NCBI GenBank assembly: GCA_036924285.1
Contig: JAYKYS010000015.1
Coordinates: 8,122,001 to 8,186,000 of the forward strand
DNA: 64,000 nucleotides
Direction: 5' to 3'
Source of the DNA: Asterella californica
Lineage: Eukaryota > Streptophyta > Marchantiopsida > Marchantiales > Aytoniaceae
The translations under genes and the position numbers were made by a program. The notes beneath the pieces were generated by a model. The model saw only the letters and a program-made list of their open reading frames with translations, had not been told where the DNA came from and did no database searches. How positions within the stretch are numbered: position 1 is the stretch's first letter; every line of letters begins with the position of its first letter. Of the stretch, positions 31,343 to 44,842 are shown piece by piece.

Positions 31343-32829
31343 AGTTGTAGTGAATCGCGCGCTCTTTTGACGTCGCATTTGCAGTTGGACAGGATCCGAG
31401 GATAGATTCAAAACACATTACAACTAACTGATTATCCTGAAGCAATATCTATGAGAGGTTTGAAAGAAGTAAGTACATGCGTGAGATCATAATGCAGCTG
31501 TAGGAGCGAATCCGCGAACGTAACTAGTGTAGTGACACTGTACACTCTTGTTGTTGTGAGTGTTTTCGGAATTTCCTCACGTGCAAGAATCCATAAGCTT
31601 CATCCCACGTCAAATATTGAATGAACAGGTACGTAACTCTCTTTGAGATTGCTTACATGGAACGGAATTTGGTCTACACGTAATGGAATTTAGCACCAAT
31701 GTCAGGCGAGAACCGTTCCAAGTCCAGACGTACACTTTGAAGATTGTACATCATAAAATATTGCACGACATTCAATTGTCCTCTCGCAAAAGTAGACGTT
31801 TGTCACTTGTATTCCATGTTACCTTAAGTTTAAGTATGAACTTAGAGTTAAATTATAGAAGTTAAGTTTAAGCTTTAGACGAAGTGCACACATGGTTCTG
31901 AAAGAGATTTTTATAATGAATCAATTATAATGCATTAATTTAAATCAGATTGTGATTTCAGGTTATTTGCATACAACTATTATGACCGAGGTCAACACAA
32001 TGTGTTCTTTTCCAAGGGGTCAAGAAATTCGAGTCGTGAGTCAAACTAGCTCACCCTACATGAACTATCGCAGGAAATGTGATCACTATCACTGTTTGAA
32101 CCACAGTAATGTAATTACTGTGGTTCAAACAGTGGTTCGGTCATTCAGGTGCAATACATATGTATACATGAGCTATTTACAATATGAGAGGGCGACATAA
32201 TAGAATACATATAACTAATGATTTTGGGGTAAGCATATTTGTGCATAAAGGCGTATCGTTAGTTAACTTTTTAACTGACATCTAGAGTCAAAATTACTGA
32301 AGTTTATTACCTTAAAATATAAGTTTAGTTTAGAATTTGTGTGGCTGCAATGAGGGAAACCTATGTGAAGTGAGTTACAGTTTAACTGTAGAAGTCAGTT
32401 TGAGTTATTAGATACTGATAGGTTATTTCCATATCACACTTGTGTTTTGTGACCATAAACAGGTTCACTAGGTTTCCAGGTATGAGTCTTGCGTCACACT
32501 AACTGACACTACATGAACTTCCTCGGGAAATGTGTTTTCTGTTCCAGCAAAAAGGATTTCAAGAACATGTGTATTAACTTTTTGGAAGATGACATGACAT
32601 CCAATTCTAGAATTCACTAACACCACCCGAAAATTTGAACTCAAGTAGTGTTCGTTTGTGCTCCCAAATGAGCAGAAAGTCTCAAACTCATCTTTTGATT
32701 TATTCAATGCATTATTAACACTAAGCTAAATGTGTCAAAATTTGATTTTGAGCTCTGAAAAATAGCAGACCACCTGGTTTGCAAAATTCCTTTTGGATAA
32801 GATGGATGACTAATGTCATTACACGGTCG
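31343..32829. other. AT-rich intergenic DNA
   Basis: No gene is recognised. If the SAM-domain frame is part of a real minus-strand gene, its promoter or upstream exons would lie here, but I cannot identify any. A perfect palindrome at 32090-32134 is listed separately. Confidence 0.4.
32090..32134. repeat. Perfect 21-bp palindrome with 3-base loop
   Basis: The arm 32090-32110 is exactly complementary to 32114-32134, with only gta between them. Such a tight palindrome is unlikely by chance and is hard to maintain in replicating DNA, so it is probably recent. No flanking transposon signature is visible. Confidence 0.93.
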
Positions 32830-33415
32830 CCTTTACACGGGTGGTCATCGCTGTTAAACTGTCACCTATGAATAGACGAACAGTCACTTTTATCCGGTCG
32901 TCTTCCAATGGACGACCGAGACCTTTACAAGACAGTCGTCCTCCAACTAGTAGCTGGTGTGGTTACGCAGTCGCCTTTTACACGAGTGGTCATGACCGAA
33001 CGACAGTCGTCTATGAATGGACGACCATCGTCGTTATCTGATCGTCGTCCAATGGAAGAGCCGATGTCTTTACATAAGCAACCATCGCTCTTATGTGATC
33101 GCTCAACAAAGGGTGGCCGATGTCCTTACACTGCCGTCTTAACACAAGCGACCGGATAGGAGTGATCGTGTAAGGATGATCGTCATCCTTACAGAGACAA
33201 TTGTCGTCCTTATCTAGTCGTCCAACAAAAGGCTATCGGATAGAGACGATGATGCAAGGACGTCCGTCGTCTTTATCTGGTCATCCAAAGATGACCGGCG
33301 CTCTTACACGATGGTCAGTAACACAGACGACAGATAGAGACGATAGTGTAAAGACGGCCGTCGTCTTTATATCCGGTCGTCTTAGAATGAACGACCAGAT
33401 CTTCACTGAGGATCT
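32830..33415. repeat. Cryptic satellite rich in gtcgtc/gacgac
   Basis: Degenerate units built from ggtcgtc, ttatc/ttacac and ccaatggacgacc recur about every 55-65 bp over nearly 600 bp. The gtcgtc and gacgac blocks face each other, so many units are self-complementary. Open frames across it (32841-33440) are by-products of the repeat. I see no gene. Confidence 0.6.
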
Positions 33416-33662
33416 ACATCTAATGACGCATTTGTTATGATGAGTGATTTGGATCTCTCACATTAGGATGACCAATGGTGAGCCTCAGAGCTCGAAGTGT
33501 ATCTCTTCTCTTTACAAAAGAGTGCATGAGTTCTAATTGTCTTTCATTATTTCCATGTTTACACCCTTCTATTCTTCTTCTTCTTCTTCTTCTCCCTTTT
33601 CAGCTATTTTGACTAAAACTTTTAGTCAGAGTTCTTTTCTATTTTTGGAGTTCTAGAGTGAG

Positions 33663-33980
33663 GATTGCATGATTTATGCATTTGTTCTTTTGGATCGTGG
33701 TGATCTGAGCATTTTTGCTAGTGCCGAGGATGGAGTTGAGGGGACATGTACAGTGGTGAAGTTGTTTCAAGTTTTTCTTGGTATCTTTAGGTGTTCTATG
33801 GTGCTTGTTGCATGATCTGCGCACTGGTCTTTTTTTGGATCAGGGTGTTTTGAGCATTTTTACTAGTCTCGAGGACGGACTTGGAGGGACGAGTATAGTG
33901 GCGAAGACGTTCTGAGTTGTTCTTTGTATCTTTGGGTGTTTTACGGTGCTAGTTGCATGATCTACGTTATCACACCACAA
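33663..33980. repeat. Tandem repeat of ~144 bp
   Basis: Two full units share gcatgat.t.cgca, gatctgagcattttt/gttttgagcattttt, actagt/gctagtgccgagga and tggtgcttgttgcatga; boundaries are near 33667, 33810 and 33955. A displaced partial copy (actggtcctttt...gatctgagcatttctgctaatgcc) lies at 34755-34800. A (ttc)n run is at 33571-33590. Confidence 0.75.
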
Positions 33981-34799
33981 GTATCTCGTTCTTTGTGTGT
34001 TTGTTTATATTACATTCGTTAGGTATGACTATCTTATATGTTACTCTAGTTCAAAGATCCAATCTAGAGTTACAAAAACTAAATAGTAGCCAAAACAGTT
34101 AAAACTAAGTTGAAGAAACTATTAGAGGTTTCACTATGGCACTACGTCACGAGTGCGGAGCTCCAAATATACTTCTCAAAAGTATGTAACTTTGTTGACC
34201 ATCACTGACTGGATGCATGATAAAAAGTCATGCACAAATATATGAAGATGCTCCTCAAAAGACGTGTTAGTTTGTTGTCGTCTTCCTACTAGATAGTGTA
34301 GAACGTTAAGACTTTGGAAAAGCTAAAATAGGAGAATCTCTTACTTTAGTAAACTAGAACAAGTATGTGTGCTATTCTTAAGTCTTAGTAGCCTTTCGAA
34401 GTTTTACTATTTTAGAATTTTACTTATTGATTGGATAACGTAACTTAGTGAAAGTTACCATAGTAAGAAATTGAGGAATATATAACGAGGAGTTGAGAGG
34501 GTTGAAAGCACTCTCATTTTCATGTCTGTGAGTAAAGTGAGCATTGGAGACCTTGGGAGTCTTTGAGTATTATGCTATGCGATGTTGAGAGTGAGACTAG
34601 AACTTGTTTGCAAGAACGCTATTAGGAAGAACGATGTGACCGTACGGGTCATAGAGTTGAGTATAGGTGTAGCTGAATCTTTGTAATTATGATGCACTAG
34701 TAATCTTAGTCATCTGAGTTATCCCTGGGTGAGAGACAGATCAGCTTACAGCGTACTGGTCCTTTTCAGGATGATCTGAGCATTTCTGCTAATGCCATG
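33981..34799. other. AT-rich intergenic DNA
   Basis: I see no gene, repeat or RNA in this interval, apart from the displaced partial copy of the 144-bp repeat at its right end. Confidence 0.4.
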
Positions 34800-36579
34800 G
34801 ACAAAAATGAAGCAGAAGTCGTCATGTCTTCACCTAGAGGTGTGACGTTTGGCATCCTCGGATCATTGTGGGAGGTGGAAGAGTATTATTTGATACTTGT
34901 GTATTGATGTGATTGTTGCTGAGTATGAGCTCAAGCGCAATGACTATAAAGTCGATTAAGAGATCCAGTCCGGTACTCAAGGAGGATGAGATGAGACGAG
35001 CGGTTCCTCGCGAAAGAAATGAAATAGAAGAGCTACAAAAAGACATATCAACAGACTGTCACATGTTTTGTGAGTGAATGCACTAGTCAGACATGTTTGG
35101 ATGATATGGTTTTGCTCTTTAAGCGAAGAACGAGCTTGGTAAGAGCACTTTTATACCCTAGGTTCTTTATATGAGGTGTACAGATTTCAAGAGGAGTTGA
35201 GGAGAATTGCATCAAAGACGATTTCATATGTAAATATATCCGACGTATCATATTTGGAGGATGACAACAAATCACGGTTTGATAGTTGACTTCCAATCGT
35301 ATGTTATGGATGAATGAAAGAGTACGACATATGATTGACTAGCGAACCGTTTAGAAAATGGACGAGTGTAAAATGACATGCTGTGTTCATTTTTGAAGCG
35401 AACATGACACGAGATGATTATCAAACTCAATATTGACAGAAATCAGATGTGTGACAAAGGTGGTTCACGTTTGAAAAACCAAGAAAAATAAACTAAGATT
35501 TAGACAGTTGGAGAATGAAACTATTCGAGCCGATTTCAGATAACAAGATTTGATGACTTCCGTCGATTCATGCTTTGACAAGGATGGATCGAAGTACAAG
35601 AGGATGCGGTGGAACATATGGAGATGTATACAAATGTGGAATTAGAAATGTTGCATTGGTCAAAGAGCTTGGTGTGAAACAATTCATGTAGTATATGACG
35701 AAATGACTAAAGTCGTATATCGGAAGAGGTGGTGTGACTGAAATGATCAAGGAAATGACAACATTTCTTACGACTCATGCATGAATAGTACGACCTGTGG
35801 CTACACTTCATGACAAGAGGAATCCACTTTTGTTATTTCTTTTTTGGAATAGCAGAAATATAGAACAATGTATCATTGACGTGAATAGAACTCGAGGTCA
35901 ATGTTCAGCAGATCGACAAGTTCGTATAAGAGTTGAGGATACATTGATGGACCAATTCGAGGCAGAAAAGCTTCTCTCCATCAAGATATTCCGCAAGTAA
36001 AGGTTGCAGATTGCTTGTACTTTGTGGAGTGCGTTGGCTTTATGCACGACCATGAATGATTACATTCTGATCTGCATTTATGCAACATATATGTGCATTT
36101 TCCAGCTTGGAATTATGAGCTAAGCCGTTCGGAAACACATCACAACACGTTTGTTCGTTCAGTGGTGTTCAACGGAATAGGAGATCTTGGATTTGCACAG
36201 TGTGTGGGATGCTCGAGGACCAAATGGTATAGGTTACAAATGAATCTTAGATCTTGGATGACTCTGGAGTTGATTAAAGTTAAAGCTACTCGTCAAACAA
36301 GAACAAGAAAATGATCGTTTGTTCATAACTTCTTATACTAAGGAGACCGACATATATGCCCTTAGGTATATCACGTGAGTTCTTTGTGGAGATTATTTTA
36401 TGAATATGATTCTCCAAGAAGAACGAGAATATAACGAGTTGAACTACCGAGAGGGATATCCTCGAGCGACATATCCACCATCTGAGATTCATGGTGAAGC
36501 TTTACGACAAGCTATTCAACTCGTGATTCATCCGTCGTTAGCTCAAGGAGGATATCCTCATAGAACAGTGTTGTACTAG
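34800..36579 (+). pseudogene. Degraded coding-like region of unknown origin
   Basis: Several short plus-strand frames have protein-like composition. One runs 35797-36000 (67 residues, with DVNRTRGQCSADRQVRIRVED), one 36093-36314, and one 36400-36579 (59 residues, starting MNMILQEER, with GEALRQAIQLVIHPSL). Between them, in different phases, are further charged helical stretches such as EVQEDAVEHMEMYTNVELEM near 35590. This pattern suggests one ancient coding unit broken by stops and indels. I do not recognise the family. It could be transposon-derived, since it abuts element 3. Confidence 0.3.
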
Positions 36580-36819
36580 ATGTTGCTTTTTGTAGATCAA
36601 ATGAAGGTGTCTCCATTTGATTGTGCGCGTCCAATAATCTTCTGCGTGCACAGAAAATCATCTTTCTACATGAGATGGAGATTCAGACTAGTGATTAGAT
36701 GTCTTTGTATTTTTTCAAACTTGTGTTTGTGAATTTTATAATAAAGATTTTTGTGATTATTGATTTTTGTGATCATGATGGATCATGATATAACAATTTG
36801 GACCGTGTCACGAATGAGT

Positions 36820-38388
36820 TGTAGAGACGAGAGTTTCCTGAGAAGGGCGGAACCTTCTAGCTGTGATACGATCATGAAGAGGAGGGCGAAAACCACACAC
36901 GGAATACGGATCGCAAGAAAACACACCATCACGATTTCGATCCGGTCAAGATAAAACACACGGCGTGCAAGTAAATATTCAACTCAAGATCATTGAGACA
37001 GTAAATCTCACGCTTAGTAACTCAGAATATCAGAAAACTGCTCCTGTGAAGCACCAGCGCGTTCACTTAGAAGCTTCCCATTTTCTATTCAGAAAGATCT
37101 GCATACATTTCTAGTCTCCTCTCTACTCTATTTTGTTCTCTACTCTCAGTCCCTAGATGTCAAAACTCTAATCAGTCAGAAAATCTCTTCAGACGTAACC
37201 TCTGTGTAAAATTTCTCTCCTCAGCTCTACTATTTTTCTACTCGATAGTCTCTGCACGGTACTTCGATAATTCGACAATGCTCGATAATTCTCTCCTCTA
37301 TGGAGTACATCCCTTTGGATTTTCCTCCACCCTACATAACCTTCAGTGTCACCTGGAAGGGATAAAAGATGCCCTAAACAGATGGCAGCAGAAAAATAAA
37401 TCATTGATAATAAATCTACACGTAAGAAGACTAGTTCACTAAGTCTTCGCAGGTTCATCTGTACGGACGTCCACCGAGTCAATCGTACAGTCAGCATTTG
37501 ACACCTCCACCTGAAGTAACTCCACCACGGCTACCTCTGGCCGTCAAAATCACTTCGTTCTGACACGTGGAGCTCGAGTTATCACCATTGTCATTTTCTA
37601 GCCCCCTTAAACTTTGAAGTGCAGTAAGTATTGCCTCAGTAATCAGTTTCACTTGATTTTTCGACCCAAGCCGAAGGCGAGCTTAGTCCATTTCGAAATC
37701 TGGTGGTTAACTCCTTCTAGCATCCACACCAGATGACTGCACTAGTGCAGGGGTAGACGGAGGACTCCCGCATTCATAATACATTTAAGGGACATCTAGT
37801 GTCCCGCCCCTAAGCAACTTGGTGCCCCTCATATTCTCCCGAAAGGGCCAGCCTACTCCAAGCCGGTTGTGAGTCTGAAGAGATTTGATCCGGAGACCTC
37901 CTCCCTACAAGTTTCTCAGCTACACCACGGAAGCTGATCTCACAACTGGTTCTAGAGATCAGTTTCTAAGCTGATATGCTAGAAAACTGCAGTAGTTCGT
38001 CTTTTCTTTGCTAACACGAAGTGCCATAACTTTCTCTAGACATGCTCTTTTTGTGCATTTCGAAATGCAAAAACATACAACATACTACAATCTACATGAG
38101 AAAAATCTAAAACATATTTTTTGAACTCATTCAGATTTATGGTAAATTTCCCGGTATAGAAAATCTTGTAGAAGAACTCCAAGTAACTTTCCGCCTGCAA
38201 CTCTGTTTGTAACTTTTGAACATACCACGGTGATCAGCGCGACGAGACTTACACAATGGTGTTTTCAGATTTTTGAATGCTCACTTCTTCCAGAATCGAC
38301 TTCTCTGAGGTCTTAACTTCACTCAGAGAGACTAACTTCTAACTGAGAGGTGAATTATTTACTATGTGGAATAATTCACATCACGACA
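36820..38388 (-). repeat. Element 3, 3' LTR (1569 bp)
   Basis: It matches the right-hand copy from gagtttcctgagaaggg to ggaataattcacatcacgaca. It lacks both the 2-kb insertion and the 11-bp-arm palindrome that the other copy carries. Confidence 0.9.
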
Positions 38389-38400
38389 TCCACCCCCTCT

Positions 38401-41400
38401 AAACCTGTACATCCTTTGACATGTGCCAACCTCTTCATCCTTCTGTCTGCTCTTCATCATCATTACTCTCTTCCGTCTCAGCCTCTTCAGTAGCCTCGTC
38501 TTCGTCTCTCGTCATCTTGTGCTCAGACTCCAGAAAGTTGAACAAATCTACTAATCCTCCACGTTGTTTGAACAACTTCACTCGTTTTCCAGCCACAGAT
38601 AGTTTCAAACGAGTACCATCCAGCTCACGTAAACTATAAGTGGTATTTTCATAAACATCTAGCACAACATAAGACCTGAACCATCTTCGTGAGAACTTAC
38701 AAAGTGTAGAATGCTGGTTCTCCAGCATGCTATCATACATCAGAACTCGATCACCAACACGTATTGCTTTGATCGTAGTCGGTGAGTCTTGTCAAAACAC
38801 TCTTTGTTTCTGACTCGAGCCACCTTTAGATTCTCTTGCGCCTCAGCAAGATCCTCCTCCCTTCGCTCCAACTGCATAGTTCGTAAAGCAAGGAGTGAAG
38901 TATGATCTATAACATCTTCTCACGGTAGCCTAGCCCACGTAGGAAAGTCCTCCTCATCAGGCATGATTGGCTTCTGCCCTAACATAAGCTTAACTGGCAT
39001 ATAACCAATCGTAGTACAGTGTGTGGTCCTATCAGCCCACAAAGCAAATGAAAGTAATCTCGGTCATTCTCTAGGCCTACCATCACATGCTTTCACTAAA
39101 GAGTGAACAATGGAAGTGTGTCCTCGTTCACTCTTACCAATGCCTTCTGGATTCATGGCAGTAGTAAGTCGAAGCTTTACTCCATAACAAGCCAAGAACT
39201 CCTTTTCTTCTGCACCTCTCAACTCGCCCCTATCTACTCGTAATCTTCCAACAGATCTATAACGACAGATGATATCTTCCAATACGAATCTACATATGTT
39301 CTTTGTAGGCTTCGTTCAAAGTGCTCGTCCCTCCACGTAGTTGGAGAGATCTACTCGAGCCAACACCAAGTAACGCATTCCTCATAGTCCTCATGACATC
39401 ATCACAAGATCAAGGACCCACGAAAAATGAATACTAGGTGAATAGGTAGGTACAAGTCCATCTCTGTAACGGACTTTAGAGTAGAACTGGCAGTGCAAAC
39501 ACGACCCAACAAAATCCATTACGTCTTGATACAAACCCTTCCACTAGTATCGCTCCTTCATCTTCGTATACGTAGCCCAAACTCCACGGTGTTCAGCCCA
39601 CAAGGTGTCATGAAACTCCTTAAGCATATTCAGCTTCGTCGGTTGATTATCCACCACTCTAGCAAGCATCCCATCTCTTCTCTTTGAGCGTTTTCACAGA
39701 TAACTTTCACATAGAAGGTAACCATACGTCTTTCTTTTGATCTCCTTGAACTTTGCATCACTCCGGCCTTCTCGTCTGCATAATGAACTCAGATAGAATC
39801 TAATGTCACAAAACTTCTCCGTGTATAACTCCTCGTTGAACGGCAGTGGTTCCAAGTCTGAAGTCTGCTGACCAACTTGGCACCAAATGTCTCTCTTCTC
39901 TTCATCTTCGACTTCTGTAATCATCTCATCCTCATCTGTATAACGAGCCCTAGATAACATGTCTGTAACAAGATTATCCTTCCCTGCTATATGTTTCAGC
40001 TCAGGGTTCAGACTCCGGATATAAGCAATCCATCGTGGCATTGCTATGTCTGGAGTATTGCAGTTTGTTATCATACCAAGCAAAGGCAAACAATCTATTT
40101 CTACTATCACACGAGCACACAAGAACTCTCGATCTACCTTTATAGCAGTAACAGCTGCCCACAACTCACACTTCACTTGAGGATAGTTACATTGCCTATC
40201 TGTTAAAGATTCGAGCTCCAAACCTAGAAATAAACCGCACACCGTCTGCATCTTCTTGACCAACTGCTCATCCAATCGCCTTTGGACTCGTGTCAACAGT
40301 CAGTATGATAGGTCTTCCACTCTCGTAATTAAGTCTCCTTAGTACAGGTGGAGACTTCAGAATCTCTTTCAGCTTCTCCATCGTCTCGTGATGTTCTTGC
40401 CGCCAAGTAAACCTCTTCCCCTTTCTCAGAAGTGCATACAGAGGCTCCGCAATGTAGAATACTCACACGAAAGAACACACAAGCTCTTAAGAATCATCGA
40501 ACCTCAATGATGTTGGTATAGTCTGCTATCCTTGCTATAGCATCTACTTTCTCTAGGTTAGACCGTCTCCCAAAAGTACCGCATAAGTGACCAACCATCA
40601 CAATCTTTGACATTCCAAAACGAGATTTGGTACTTGGCAGGGTGAGGTGTACCTCTTCCAAGCGCATCAGAATCTTTTCCACATCTCGAATGTGGTCTAC
40701 AACGAACTTTCTGCAACCATCAGAAGTCACAACTTCATCTTTGTCCTGCACCGGACAGCCTTTCATGAGGATATCATCCAGAAATGAGATAGTGACCTCA
40801 GGTACAAACTCTCGTAACACTTTATGCATCGCGTTTTGCATATGAGCTACTGAGTATGTCGTGCCTTCAAGAAGAGTACACATCCGCATCAACCCCAAAG
40901 GTGTACGCATGGTAGTCAAGTCTCTACTCTCCAAAGCAAGCTGAAACTAATCGTAACCTGAAAACATATCTCCAATAGAATGGATTGATCTTCCAACAAA
41001 TGCCTCAGCTATTTCATCAACCACATGTCCTGTTCCAACATTTTGAATCGTGATGTTGTTGGCATGCTGTAAGTCTTGGATGAAACGTAAAGCTCATGTC
41101 TTCTTAAGTACTGTGAACAATCGGCTAGAGTACGGAGCCATAGGTGGTTCAAGAATACCCATCCGCATCCTCTCCTTCAGTAACTCAATCACCTTCGGTA
41201 GCAAGGCACGAGGGATTGGAATCGGCTTCAAGTCCCAAGGTACGTGAAGAACAATGAAGATAACCATCGGAGCTATCACACTATGATCCACACAACCAAT
41301 CTCTCCAGTTGAGAAAGAAAATGTCTTACCATGGTTAACTATCATCTGCTCAAAAGCTCGTTTCTCCACTTCATCAAGAAGCCATCCCCTCCTATTAGGC

Positions 41401-41854
41401 TCAGTGGCAGCTAACTCCATCTGCTGCTGTGAATCAACAAGTAATTGGATCGCCACTGGTTTCACCTTTTCGCTACAGTTTTGTATTTGATGTGAACCTC
41501 TTCTTCTTCACGAGAGCTGCACCAGCAGATTGCATCCTTCCATCCATTCTCCAGTCTCAGATGAGGACGAGATTGTAAGCACGAGACAACCTCCTCATAG
41601 ACTTTACGAGAGTGGATGAGGATCACCACCCTTCTTCCCATCTGCTCCATCAACCTATTTACATCATCCAGCCAACAAACAAAAGACTGTACATCTACAA
41701 ACTCCTCGTAAACATCAGAAATCACCTCACCTTCATTCAGAACTCTTGTACAACGCAGATGTGCTGCATACTTCTCCATCTGTTTTCTACTCTTCTCTGT
41801 CAGATCCTCTACTCGCGTGAATTCACTCCAATCATCAGAACTGAAAGTCATCAA
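38401..41854 (-). pseudogene. Element 3 pol remnant
   Basis: Frames in order from 41854 down to 38435 align with the element 2 pol. They comprise an N-terminal region (41854-41094), reverse transcriptase with SFLDDILMKGC (40934-40494), RNase H with DMLSRARY (40296-39694), integrase core with MNPEGIGKSERGH (39282-39064), and the integrase C-terminal tail with SLRELDGT (38740-38435). Stops and frameshifts separate them, so no full-length protein can be made. The F-L-D-D reverse transcriptase motif agrees with the F-I-D-D of element 2 and differs from the usual Y-x-D-D. Confidence 0.9.
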
Positions 41855-42320
41855 ACCAGATTTCCAACTATGTACAATATAACTACTCTCAGAATCTTGA
41901 GCAACCTCTTCGTCAGCCTAATGTGATCCCACAGGCTGCTCAAGCGAGATCATAGTAGTAGCAGATCCATCACTCTTGTTATCCCATCCTACAAGAGTGG
42001 TTCTGAAAACCCTTACTCCTACAGATAGGAGAATCACTCAAAGTTTGTCGGTTTCGTTCGTGGTTCGTACGAATGATCAGAAACTACATAGAACGTTTAT
42101 CATCTGGACTACGGATAGTGAGATCCGTCATCCATCACCTTGATCTCCATTCTGACTGCAGTGATATAAGGCTGACCAAGAATCACAAGATATGAAGCTG
42201 AAGATTGCACGAAGAAGTGCTGATCTACCTCCACATCACCTAGCTTCACCCTCACGTTAGGACAAGCGCCGTATAACTCATCCTTCTAGTTGTTTGCAGC
42301 TCGTAGCACCCAACCATGAT

Positions 42321-44483
42321 TCAGTTCGATAGACCACTGACCTCTTTCATACACCTCCACTGCGACATGATGTTGATCTCTGAACCGTGATCAACCAAAG
42401 CAGCAACAAGTTCAAGACTTCCAAGGCGAACTCGTGTAGCAGTCGTAGCACGAGCCCAGTGTCTCTTCTTGAAGTCACTATCAGTAGCGAGACTCTTGTT
42501 GCCAGCTTCTTCATCCTCAAATTCAGCAATGTTGGTATCAGCAACCAACGCTTCTTGCTGGTACTTTGTATCATCAGTCTCATGAAAATACACCTTTCTG
42601 AATTCTACATCATTCACAGAAGCTCCTATAACATTTATTATCTGAGTCTTTACTTGCTCGGACATCACCTGTCTCTTCTACTTGATGATGTCGATGATCA
42701 GTTCGTGAAACTCCCTCTTCACAATACCAAGAACCTCCCGAAGAGAAAACTCGATTCGTGCATCAAGTATCCTCTACTCCAAGATGCTCTTCAGATCCGT
42801 AGAAGTTTTTGTGTCTGCTGCCAACTTGTAAGCCGGTCCCTTCTCTTTCTCTTGGGTAGTAAACCGTCTACCAGCAGCCGTTGGTTCCTGCTGGGATCTC
42901 TGCACGTCCTCCATCGGACCTGGTGCAGGTGGAGGAGCTGCAGAAGTAGACGGAATGTCTTCTGGAGGAGCTGCTCGTCTCCTTGTGACTCTTCGTCTGT
43001 CCCAAGTCTCCTCTGGAACTCCAGTATCAAGTTCAGAGGCTTCTCGCCGTCTCTTTTCCTCCACAAAAGTATCCTGTCAGTGAACGTGTCTATCCACGTC
43101 CAAGAATGCTTTGATAGACGCAGCGTCAACAGGATCTCTCCACCCTGTGACTCTGCGGATAGTCTCAACTCCTCTCTTCAATATTTCAGAATGAACTGGA
43201 GCAATACTCTTCTCAGCATTCCTATCTAGCAACGTAGGACTAGAAGAAACTTCAATGTGTCCGACATATACATTAGAATTTACCGGTGGTGTCATCATCG
43301 CATTCACAGTTGCAGTCGCAGCAATCTGAGGTAGACTTCTCATGCCTCCTCGCTCAAACTACGTGTTCAGCGGCTCTCCAGTCGAAGAAAGGTGTAGCCT
43401 ACCATTCTGGTAGCGCACCACACCATCTCGCAAAGCAGCCGTAAGTTCTTGACAATCTCCTCGAAAATGATCAAGGCTGTCACACCAGATACATCTACGA
43501 ACAGGAGCACCTCCTAGACGTGCAGCAGGCGCTGGTGGCTGCTCTCTCATGAGGCCAACTAGCTCCACCTTTAGTTCTCGCATCTGCCGAATCAGATCTT
43601 CGATCTGGTTCTGCTGTCCATGATTCTCCGCAGGTCTTTGAACAAGTGCCCTTTATGCAAGAACTGACACAACTGGCATCAAAGGAACTGCAGCCGACCC
43701 AACAGGTCTGGGAGCAAGAGTTGAAGGATGTTGTACTTGAGGAGCAGCGCGAGGTTGAGAGGTCACTTTTGCAAACGGACGTCCTCCCACAACCACTCTT
43801 CCCCTTCTCTGCCTCGTAAGTACATCCATCGCATCCTCAACTCTCCCCCAGTCAGTGGTAACACCTCCTTCAGCAGATCAATCGATCAACATAAAACATA
43901 ACTGATCTGTCGTAGCATCATCGGTAGCTTGTAAGAAAAGCTCTGTTCTCCTAGCATCTAAGGTTATGCGCTCTAGAGTCGAAAGTTGTCGGTATCTCCG
44001 ATCAAACTCTCTCAATATCTCATTCAGTCCCATCATACGACCATGTTGCTGCTCAACCCAGTCCAAAAACGTTCTCTTAGTAACTCTCTCTGAATCCTCT
44101 TCAAGAAACTCCTCTTGAAGAGATCGCTTGAAACCCATCCAGACACCTAGATTTCTTCTCTGTACATCCCTAACTTGGTCCCGCAACTCATGAATTACAA
44201 CTAACTCAAAACTGGTTATCATCTCTATATCAGTAACTCTAACCAGTTCCATCTCTCCTTGGTACTCACGCAGATATCTAAAAATATCTCTACCCTCAAA
44301 TCTACCACTTCTATTCACTACAGCTTGCAAAGCCTTGGTGGATTTTAACTCATCCCCTCCAACGATCCAATGCTGTTGGACCAAGGCCGCAAACGTCTTC
44401 AGAATCTCAATTGTATCGAGACCAGATGTTGTCGTTGCAGGTGCTACCGAAGGTGCTGTAGTAGACGTAGGTGCAGCAGCCAT
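42321..44483 (-). pseudogene. Element 3 gag-protease remnant
   Basis: Gag starts at 44483 (MAAAPTSTTAPSV) and keeps the capsid-like region (FEGRDIFRYLREYQGEME) seen in element 2. A CCHC knuckle, CIWCDSLDHFRGDC, is in the frame at 43583-43359. Fragments at 43343-43077 and 43064-42774 match the linker. The frame 42668-42321 ends with the protease motif ALVDHGSEINIMS. The D-H-G triad is identical to that of element 2 although the two elements are clearly diverged. Multiple stops make the gene non-functional. Confidence 0.88.
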
Positions 44484-44842
44484 AGAGATAGTAGCACACC
44501 GCTTCAGCTCTTCCGATCCATCTTCTTCTTCGTCTTAGAACTCAACCTCATGGTCAATCATCCCAAGAAGTCTCTCAATGGAAGCACTAGATTGTATGTC
44601 TAGGCGAGAGTTTCCTGAGAAGGGCAGAACCTTCTAGCTGTGATATGATCGTGAAGAGGAGGGCGAAAACCACACACGGAATACGGATCACAAGAAAACA
44701 CACCATCACAATTTCGATCCGGCCAAGATAAAACACACGGCGTGCAAGTAAATCTTCAACTCCAGATCATTCAGACAGTAAATCTCACGCTCAGTAACTC
44801 AGAATATCAGAAAACTGTTCTTGTGAAGCACCCGCGCTATCG

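Noticed and set aside
42387..43229. Plus-strand open frame of 280 codons
   Set aside because: It lies opposite the element 3 gag-protease remnant, is Ser-rich and has no domain; the minus-strand reading has clear homologous motifs.
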